A stretch of 28,214 bases of DNA from NCBI GenBank assembly GCA_964606895.1, contig CAZSHX010000064.1, forward strand, positions 1 to 28,214, written 5' to 3'. The notes under the pieces were generated by a model. That model did no database searches and had not been told where the DNA came from. It saw nothing but the letters and a program-made list of their open reading frames with translations. Below are positions 14,434 through 20,372 of this stretch, one piece after another (position 1 is the stretch's first letter; every line of letters begins with the position of its first letter). The position numbers and the translations under genes were made by a program. The stretch is from CAZSHX01 sp964606895. Its GTDB lineage: Bacteria > Bacteroidota > Ignavibacteria > Kapaibacteriales > UBA2268.

Positions 14434-17412
14434 TTATTTAAACAGATATTCCAGCTTGGATTTATCGTTAACAATCGGGAAATACTCCATTTGAACCAAT
14501 GGTCTTCCCATTTTGCCTGCGGCAAGCATCACAAGTGAATAACTTGAATATCTGAAAAGTCTGCGGAATTGCTCTGCATCCTTAATATCTTTGCAATATA
14601 TTATTGTCATAAATTTCTTTTTGTCATTTGAAACATCGGGATGCCTCGTATTCATTAGAAGGATATTCCCCTGAATTGAAGTCGGTTTGTTGTCAACTAA
14701 AACTGATTCCTTGTCAAGTTTGATATTATCTGGTACTAACGATGTTAAATTTTTAAAGAATGGATTAGATACTTCAGTGCCAACAACAATGATTGTTCTG
14801 TCTTTCCAGTCAGCATCCTTAACTTCATCAACTGATTTAATATCGCAGGCAAAATCACTTTCCTTCATCATTTCGGCAAGTTTCATGGTAACGGAATAGT
14901 CTGCATGAGCTTTTGAAGGCAGAACCACGAGAGGACTGTCTGCCAAAGTCTGGCTGAAACTATATGGAATTTCCCATTTGTTACATCTTCTGAGAACCTG
15001 ATAGTTAGGGTCAACAGTTACAGATTTAATTTTTTCTTTGAAATAGAACGATAACCTTTTGACTCCGCCTGATAGTATGCAATTCTTCCATACTGTATCC
15101 TTTTCGGTAATAATACGAACAGGTACCGACATATAATTCATCATGTCCTGCGAAACAGCAAAATTCAATGTATCGTTTTCATGTTTTACATCTTTTAAAG
15201 TCAAATTAGGTACTTTTACATCCATGAGCCATTGACTGAAAACTTTTTTTATTGGAATGTTCAAACTGTCCTTTTTTACTAAATCGTTAAAAGCATCAGA
15301 TAAGCGTGACCACGAGGCTCTTTTACCCTTGAATTTTTCGGCAAAATTTCTTAATCCAAGGAAAAATCTGTCTTCTCCCAATAGTTTGAGTGCTTCATAG
15401 AATAAAAACCCGCCTTTTGAATAGCCAACTGTTGCATCGTCGCCAGTGTTCTGATATTTGAATTTCGAAAGAGGATAGTTTTTCCTTTCGGGCAAAGCTT
15501 CCATTGACATTAGTGCTTTTTTACGCCAGTCAACTGCATCCTTTTCTTTATTAAATAAAATATTATAATAATAGTTACTGCAAAATGTAGTCAAACCTTC
15601 GCACCAGTTTCCAAGATTTTTATCAATATAAACGCTGTTTCCCCACCAGTTGTGAACAAATTCGTGTGCAAGCGAACCGGGAGTTAACGTTATCCAGGGC
15701 ATGGACATAAGCTTGTTTGAAAGTAAAGTGTAACCGGGCATCCCGAATCCTGTTGCAAAAAAGTTTTCGACCACAGCAAATCCCGAATATGGGTACGGAC
15801 CAAGAATTTTCGTGTAAAGCTTATAATAATCAACAATTGCATTCAGATAAGTCTTTGCTACAGAACCATTATCAATCGTATAAACCGAAAACCGTTTGCC
15901 TTCATACATCGAGTCAATTATATTGAATCTTCCACCGATAATAGTCATATCGTCAGTAGCAAGCTCGGTTTTTATCTTATAATTTGCCAAAGCGACAGCT
16001 TCTTTAATTTCGATTTTGCCGGAAGTGATTATTTTAAATTCTTTCGGAATCGTTATTTCTACTTCAAAATCAGCCAGACCACTTTCTGTTCCGGGATAAA
16101 AACTTCCTGCCGGAAGATAAATACCTTCACCTTTTTCGGCAGAAATCATGCCTGATGAATACGCATGCCTTTGATTTAGATTTCTTTCGTTAGGTTTATG
16201 ATATACTTTTCCCGAATAGTAAACTTCAAGTTCAGTCAGGTCATTTCCTTTTCCTTCAAAAATAATTTCCTGATATTCGGTTGTATCTTGTTTTAATTCA
16301 AATATTATCGGTTTTCCTTCTACAAGAACTTTTTCAATTCTGAAATCTTTCAAAATACTCAGACTTCCCTTTTTCAAAACAGGACTTTTAAATTTTACTT
16401 TATCCATACCAACCAAAGAGCCTTCAGCGGGGTTTATATCAATATTTATTTTATGCGATGCAACAGTGTTTTCTGCAAGGTGACCGCCCATCATCATTTG
16501 TGGAGTTGGAGGTTTTGATTTATCTTCCATTGCAATAACAAAATCAGCCTGTGCTTTATATTCCTTTTCAAATTTTATTTCGTCGCCTTTTTTAACATAA
16601 GCCGGAGAAATTATGCATAGTTTGAGGTCTTTATTTCTGGAAAGAACCTTTTGAGGTGTGCCAAGGTAGTTGTTTGAATGGAAGTCTCCATTAAAGTGAA
16701 TAACCTTATAACCTTTATTATTAGCAAGAAAATCGGCAATGCTCTCACCCATTGTTTCATCTTTTACGCATTGGGCTCCATAATAAAGAAAAAGCATATT
16801 TTCTTCGTTGGGATTTGGAACATAACCTGAATCCATTCCCATATTTGCTATCATCACATCATAGAAATTTTTCTGATAGGCATCGTCAACAACATCAATT
16901 TTCCTTGCAATACACTTTCTGTCTTCCGGTGCAAGCTTTTCGATTCCTTTTATACCGTCATTTGAATAAATTGAAGCAAATTTTCTTGGTACGTTTGCGG
17001 CTATAACCGGAGATTTGTTATCTTTGGCAAGTTCGAGCAGAACACGATAAAATTCTTTGTATTCGGGCCAGGGACGGCTGTTTTTCAAAAATTCTTCTTC
17101 GTTGATTTTTCCCGACAGATAATCATTTATAACATTTTGCACATCACGTTCGAACATTTCGAATGAAACTGCAATTTTTTTGTCTGATTTCAGAATTTCC
17201 GAGAGAACTTCTTTTTGCATTGCATGATTTACGCTATCGTCGTGAAACTCTCCGAAGAAAATCACATCAGCCTGCAAGGCTTTATTGCTTATTTCTTTGA
17301 TATTTACGGTGTTACCTGAATGTGAGTCGAAGAGAACAAATTTACGCTCTTCGGAATGAAGAAAAACTGTTGAAAAAACAAATAATATCCCAATTACCAA
17401 AACCTTAAACAT
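14434..17412 (-). CDS. Secreted fusion: N-terminal ChaN-like (haem-binding) domain + M1-family zinc metallopeptidase
   Basis: About 992 residues after a signal peptide (MFKVLVIGILFVFSTVFLHS). The N-terminal domain (about 30-275) resembles ChaN/DUF399 iron-haem-binding proteins: VIFFGEFHDDSVNHAMQ, FEMFERDVQ, VIHFNGDFHS. The central and C-terminal part is a gluzincin of the M1 type: VVEN in place of GAMEN, then HEFVHNWWGNSVY with zinc ligands His583, His587 and Glu605 (NWCEGLTTF), and VGYSKGGFLFYEAL with the likely catalytic Tyr. By my count 17 residues separate the HExxH from the third ligand, one fewer than in PepN. Role: probably extracytoplasmic peptide hydrolysis, possibly coupled to haem capture (inference). 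I use ATG at 17412 because GGAG lies six bases upstream; a TTG four codons earlier is less likely. It heads the minus-strand run. Confidence 0.88.
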   Translation of the reverse strand: MFKVLVIGILFVFSTVFLHSEERKFVLFDSHSGNTVNIKEISNKALQADVIFFGEFHDDSVNHAMQKEVLSEILKSDKKIAVSFEMFERDVQNVINDYLSGKINEEEFLKNSRPWPEYKEFYRVLLELAKDNKSPVIAANVPRKFASIYSNDGIKGIEKLAPEDRKCIARKIDVVDDAYQKNFYDVMIANMGMDSGYVPNPNEENMLFLYYGAQCVKDETMGESIADFLANNKGYKVIHFNGDFHSNNYLGTPQKVLSRNKDLKLCIISPAYVKKGDEIKFEKEYKAQADFVIAMEDKSKPPTPQMMMGGHLAENTVASHKINIDINPAEGSLVGMDKVKFKSPVLKKGSLSILKDFRIEKVLVEGKPIIFELKQDTTEYQEIIFEGKGNDLTELEVYYSGKVYHKPNERNLNQRHAYSSGMISAEKGEGIYLPAGSFYPGTESGLADFEVEITIPKEFKIITSGKIEIKEAVALANYKIKTELATDDMTIIGGRFNIIDSMYEGKRFSVYTIDNGSVAKTYLNAIVDYYKLYTKILGPYPYSGFAVVENFFATGFGMPGYTLLSNKLMSMPWITLTPGSLAHEFVHNWWGNSVYIDKNLGNWCEGLTTFCSNYYYNILFNKEKDAVDWRKKALMSMEALPERKNYPLSKFKYQNTGDDATVGYSKGGFLFYEALKLLGEDRFFLGLRNFAEKFKGKRASWSRLSDAFNDLVKKDSLNIPIKKVFSQWLMDVKVPNLTLKDVKHENDTLNFAVSQDMMNYMSVPVRIITEKDTVWKNCILSGGVKRLSFYFKEKIKSVTVDPNYQVLRRCNKWEIPYSFSQTLADSPLVVLPSKAHADYSVTMKLAEMMKESDFACDIKSVDEVKDADWKDRTIIVVGTEVSNPFFKNLTSLVPDNIKLDKESVLVDNKPTSIQGNILLMNTRHPDVSNDKKKFMTIIYCKDIKDAEQFRRLFRYSSYSLVMLAAGKMGRPLVQMEYFPIVNDKSKLEYLFK

Positions 17413-17612
17413 TCTCTGCTCCAATTAAAAAAAAGAAAGCAATATATCTAAAATCAGCAAGATTTCAAAGAAATTCATAAAATATTGTTTCGTTTTGAAC
17501 TAATATTCGGAATTTTGCAGGCAAAGTGAAATAAATAATTTTATCCTTTTGATATTTAATAAATAAGTTGTAAATTCACGTAATTCTTTTATCATTATTG
17601 AATAATATTGTT
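17413..17612. promoter_or_regulatory. Divergent promoter region between the ChaN-M1 operon and the Asp-box propeller gene
   Basis: About 200 bp of AT-rich DNA separates two divergent start codons, so promoters for both directions must lie here. I could not find a convincing Bacteroidota-type TTG / TAnnTTTG pair, and no operator-like palindrome stands out. Confidence 0.4.
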
Positions 17613-19688
17613 ATGAATAAGATTTGTTTTCTGATTTTGCTCGCAACTCTGAGTTTTTCAAATCTCATTGCCCAATGGGAACCATTTTCCAATGGCTTAA
17701 ATAGTCAGGTTGTTGGAGCAATTGCAATCAGCGATTCCAATATCTGGGCAGGAACAAATAACCGAGGAGTATTTCACTCAACCGACAACGGTAACTCTTG
17801 GGAACCAAAAAATGAAGGTTTAACAAATTCAGACATCAAAACCATTGTAATCAACGGCGATGATATTTTCATCGGCACTAATGGCAGCGGTGTTTTTCTA
17901 AGTACTGACAAGGGGAATTCATGGACCCCAAAAAGTAACGGTTTAACCAATCTACAAGTTTATACTATTGCCTTCAAAGATAATTTCATCTTTGCCGGAA
18001 CAGCCGAGGGAAAAATATTTTCATCATCAGATAATGGCAATACCTGGTCTCCTAAAAATCCCGGTTTGCCTAATATTTCTGTTTTAACTATAACCATCAG
18101 TGGTAATTTAATTTTTGCAGGTACTGCCGGCAGTGGGATAATAATATCCTCTGACAATGGCAATACATGGACTCTTAAAAATAATGGTTTAGAATATAAT
18201 TATATAAACACGCTAACAAAAAGCAACACTAATCTTATTGCCGGAACTATTGACGGTGGAATATTTTTCTCTTCAGATAATGGAGACAACTGGCTTTCAA
18301 AAAATTTCGGATTAACAAATTTAGATATTCTTACCGTAACCTCTGTCAACAATAACCTTTTTGCAGGTACTTTAGGCGGAGGAGTATTTATTTCCACTGA
18401 TGATGGTGATTCATGGACGGAGAAAAGCAATGGTTTATCAAAATATGTGGTTCTTTCGATATCGTTTAGCGGAAGCAATATTTTTGCAGGAACCGGAGGC
18501 GAAGGACTTTTTCTATCTATTGACAATGGCGAAAGTTGGACTGAGAAAAATGCGGGAATGAATAATTTAACTGTTCGAAATATTTGCCTAAATGATAATA
18601 ATATTTTTACGACTACTTATCCTAGCAAATTATATTTATCAACCAACAATGGAAATAGTTGGATAAAAAAAAATACAGATTTATTTCAATATGAGATTAG
18701 TACTCTTGCTGTTAACGGTAATAATCTATACGCCGGAACATGTAATGGTAAAATTTTTCTCTCGACCGACAATGGAAATAGTTGGACAAAACTCGATTCA
18801 ATTTTTTCGTACTCATGTGTTACGTCTATTGCTATCAGTAATAATAATTTTTTTGCTGGCAACGAGAATTGTGGTATTTATCTTTCAACTGATTATGGTA
18901 AAAACTGGACAAAAAAGGATTCTTGCTTAGCTGGAATGGGAGAACACATTCATTCAATCACAATTTACAAGAATAGTATTTTTGCATCTTCAGATAATGG
19001 ACTTTTTTTATCAACGGACAATGGAGATACCTGGATTGATAGAAATTCCGGGTTGCCAAAGTATGGTATTCGATCAATAGCTATTATGGGAAATAAAATC
19101 TTTGCAAGCACTTCCAGTCGAGGTATATATCTCTCAACAAATAATGGTAGTAGCTGGATAGAAAAATATGTTGGATCTCCTGCATATTATAATGGAAGGA
19201 TTGAAATAGCTGGGAACTTGATTTTTGTTTGTTATTATGGCTATGGTGTATTTCTTTCTGCTGATAATGGAAATTCATGGACAAAGAAAAACGATGGTTT
19301 ATCGGATTTTAAAATAAATGCTATAGCTACCACCGATGAAATGGTTTATTTGGCAACTGATGGTAGTGGCGTCTTCCGTGCAAAACTGAGCGATTTCACT
19401 GTTTCGGTTGAGGATATTTTACCTTCTTCTAAAAACGACTTTAACATTTACCCTAATCCTGCAGAGGAATTTATCAAGATAACCAAACCTTCCGAAGGTT
19501 TGGAACCTTCGGAAGGTTCTACAAATATAATTCGCATCTTCAATGTCTTTGTTGAAACGGTATCCACCTCCATCTGCTCCGCAGACACCTCCGCCGGCGG
19601 AGGACAAAGAATTGACGTGTCGGGTTTGCCGCCGGGAGTGTATTTTGTAAGACTTGGGGATAAAGTGAAGAAATTTGTAAAAATTTAA
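17613..19688 (+). CDS. T9SS-secreted Asp-box beta-propeller protein
   Basis: A 691-residue secreted protein: signal peptide (MNKICFLILLATLSFSNLIAQ), a long repeat region and a T9SS type A sorting domain (YPNPAEEF ... GLPPGVYFVRLG ... KFVKI). The repeats have the form AGT-xxxG-(V/I)F-LSTDNGNSW-xxKNxGL, with the SxDxGxxW Asp-box of BNR/sialidase-like propellers. Thirteen Asp-boxes can be counted, plus a final YLATDGSGVF unit, giving about 14 blades. No sialidase catalytic residues are evident, so a binding or structural surface role is more likely. ATG at 17613 is chosen over TTG at 17598 because it opens the signal peptide. The sorting domain contains two in-frame palindrome-bearing insertions (19486-19518, 19563-19606). 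Confidence 0.85.
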   Translation: MNKICFLILLATLSFSNLIAQWEPFSNGLNSQVVGAIAISDSNIWAGTNNRGVFHSTDNGNSWEPKNEGLTNSDIKTIVINGDDIFIGTNGSGVFLSTDKGNSWTPKSNGLTNLQVYTIAFKDNFIFAGTAEGKIFSSSDNGNTWSPKNPGLPNISVLTITISGNLIFAGTAGSGIIISSDNGNTWTLKNNGLEYNYINTLTKSNTNLIAGTIDGGIFFSSDNGDNWLSKNFGLTNLDILTVTSVNNNLFAGTLGGGVFISTDDGDSWTEKSNGLSKYVVLSISFSGSNIFAGTGGEGLFLSIDNGESWTEKNAGMNNLTVRNICLNDNNIFTTTYPSKLYLSTNNGNSWIKKNTDLFQYEISTLAVNGNNLYAGTCNGKIFLSTDNGNSWTKLDSIFSYSCVTSIAISNNNFFAGNENCGIYLSTDYGKNWTKKDSCLAGMGEHIHSITIYKNSIFASSDNGLFLSTDNGDTWIDRNSGLPKYGIRSIAIMGNKIFASTSSRGIYLSTNNGSSWIEKYVGSPAYYNGRIEIAGNLIFVCYYGYGVFLSADNGNSWTKKNDGLSDFKINAIATTDEMVYLATDGSGVFRAKLSDFTVSVEDILPSSKNDFNIYPNPAEEFIKITKPSEGLEPSEGSTNIIRIFNVFVETVSTSICSADTSAGGGQRIDVSGLPPGVYFVRLGDKVKKFVKI
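19486..19518. repeat. Perfect 15-bp inverted repeat inside a T9SS sorting domain
   Basis: AACCTTCCGAAGGTT (19486-19500) and its exact reverse complement AACCTTCGGAAGGTT (19504-19518) flank TGG. Each arm is itself nearly palindromic. It is translated in frame as KPSEGLEPSEGS, at the same loop that holds GCATGC-centred palindromes in the other sorting domains. Confidence 0.9.
19563..19606. repeat. In-frame palindromic element remnant similar to the DUF559 element end
   Basis: Contains TCCACCTCC (19563-19571), CTGCTCCGCAGAC (19575-19587) and the perfect 16-bp palindrome CCTCCGCCGGCGGAGG (19588-19603) followed by ACA. The right end of the DUF559 element reads CCCCCGCCAGCGGGGGACA at the equivalent place. 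Two of the three differences are paired (T-A for C-G) and keep the hairpin. It is translated as part of STSICSADTSAGGGQ in the second variable loop of the sorting domain. Confidence 0.75.
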
Positions 19689-19697
19689 GGAATGAAA

Positions 19698-19730
19698 TGT
19701 CCCCCGCTGGCGGGGGATAAAGGGGGTGGA
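19698..19730 (+). repeat. Left terminal inverted repeat of the DUF559 element
   Basis: 33 bp starting TGTCCCCCGCTGGCGGGGGA; pairs with 20111-20143 with one mismatch (position 19719 or 19720, in the short AT stretch). Its own hairpin has a 7-bp stem and a two-base loop. Confidence 0.85.
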
Positions 19731-19733
19731 CTT

Positions 19734-20123
19734 ATGCCTAAAGATAGCAACTTATTTTATAATAGGAATTTACAGGTAAATGCAAATAAGCTGAGAAAGT
19801 CTATGACAAAAGCTGAAGCCTGTTTATGGAAATATGTACTAAAAGCCAGTAGTATGGATGGTTATAAATTCACCCGACAAAGACCTGTTCTTCATTACAT
19901 TGCTGATTTTATGTGAAAGGAATTAATGCTGATTATTGAAGTTGATGGAATAACTCATCATTTCGAGACTCAAATTTCGAAAGATAAAAAGAGACAATTC
20001 GACTTAGAAACAAATGGCTTTACTGTTTTGAGATTTCAAGATGATGAAATTTTAAAAAATATTGAGGGCGTTAGAATGCAAATTTCTATGACAATTCAAA
20101 AGATTAAGCATCCACCCCCTTAA
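19734..20123 (+). pseudogene. DUF559 (Vsr-like) endonuclease gene interrupted by an in-frame TGA
   Basis: Read through one TGA (19914-19916), the frame gives a complete DUF559 domain of about 129 residues. It starts NKLRKSMTKAEACLWKYVLK, continues GYKFTRQRPVLHYIADFM, stop, KELMLIIEVDGITHH, and ends DKKRQFDLETNGFTVLRFQD followed by NIEGVRMQI. In homologues the stop position is typically Cys (IVDFYC-type), so one base change of TGT or TGC to TGA explains it. DUF559 proteins share the very-short-patch-repair / restriction-endonuclease-like fold, and the Asp of IADF, the Glu-x-Asp of IEVDG and the downstream Gln or His fit its metal site. A restart at ATG 19926 would lack the N-terminal half. TGA ends hslO in this window, so recoding is unlikely. 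ATG 19734 is the natural start, inside the left terminal repeat's edge. Confidence 0.85.
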
Positions 20124-20143
20124 TCCCCCGCCAGCGGGGGACA
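20111..20143 (-). repeat. Right terminal inverted repeat of the DUF559 element
   Basis: 33 bp beginning TCCACCCCCTTAATCCCCCG and ending GCGGGGGACA; reverse complement of the left repeat with one mismatch. It encodes the last codons and stop of the DUF559 gene. Confidence 0.85.
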
Positions 20144-20166
20144 GAACTTGGATTAACAGTTTAATA

Positions 20167-20305
20167 TAGAAATCAATGACTTTACCGTTTTGAAATTTCA
20201 AGATGATGAAGTTTTAAAAAATATTGAGGGTGTGAGAATGAAAATTTCTATGGCAATTCAAAAGATTAAGCATCCACCCCCTTAATCCCCTGCCAGCGGG
20301 GAACA
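20167..20305 (+). pseudogene. Truncated second copy of the DUF559 gene end plus right terminal repeat
   Basis: 139 bp aligning without gaps to 20005-20143, with about 12 differences by my count (around 91% identity). The frame is still open (EINDFTVLKFQDDEVLKNIE ... KIKHPPP, stop at 20283-20285), but there is no start or N-terminal domain. The hairpin has decayed (CCCCTGC against GCGGGGA). It is best read as a remnant of a related second insertion or of a tandem duplication, older than the intact-ended copy or diverged from it. Confidence 0.8.
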
Positions 20306-20329
20306 GAAATTTGATTTATTTAAGAAATT

Positions 20330-20350
20330 GATGAAATTCGTAAAAATTCA
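20330..20350 (+). repeat. Echo of the sorting-domain 3' end downstream of the DUF559 island
   Basis: 21 bp (GATGAAATTCGTAAAAATTC plus A) match 19667-19687, the last codons and stop region of the upstream T9SS gene, at 18 of 21 positions. Translated in the same phase it gives MKFVKIQ against KKFVKI-stop. Confidence 0.5.
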
Positions 20351-20372
20351 AAAATATATTGAGGATTGTATC

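Larger units (their letters stand above)
19698..20143 (+). mobile_element. 446-bp putative mobile element: DUF559 gene bounded by 33-bp terminal inverted repeats
   Basis: The left end (19698-19730) and the reverse complement of the right end (20111-20143) are identical except at one base. Both contain a GC-rich hairpin (CCCCCGC, two bases, GCGGGGG) and a G5TGGA inner part, in sharp contrast with the AT-rich surroundings. The only gene inside is a DUF559 endonuclease whose frame runs into both ends (its last residues, HPPP, are encoded by the right repeat). A truncated second copy of the right part follows at 20167-20305. A 5-bp GAAAT lies at 19694-19698 and again at 20306-20310. This may be a target duplication of the composite, but it is short and AT-rich and so weak evidence. 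Confidence 0.65.

Noticed and set aside
17613..19688. Active sialidase
   Set aside because: Asp-boxes alone define the propeller fold. The arginine triad and Tyr/Glu of sialidases are not visible, and the repeat units are too uniform for an enzyme core.
19914..19916. TGA read as Cys or Trp (alternative genetic code)
   Set aside because: TGA is the stop of hslO at 5766-5768, inside the ruvX start, where read-through would make no sense. Mutation is simpler.
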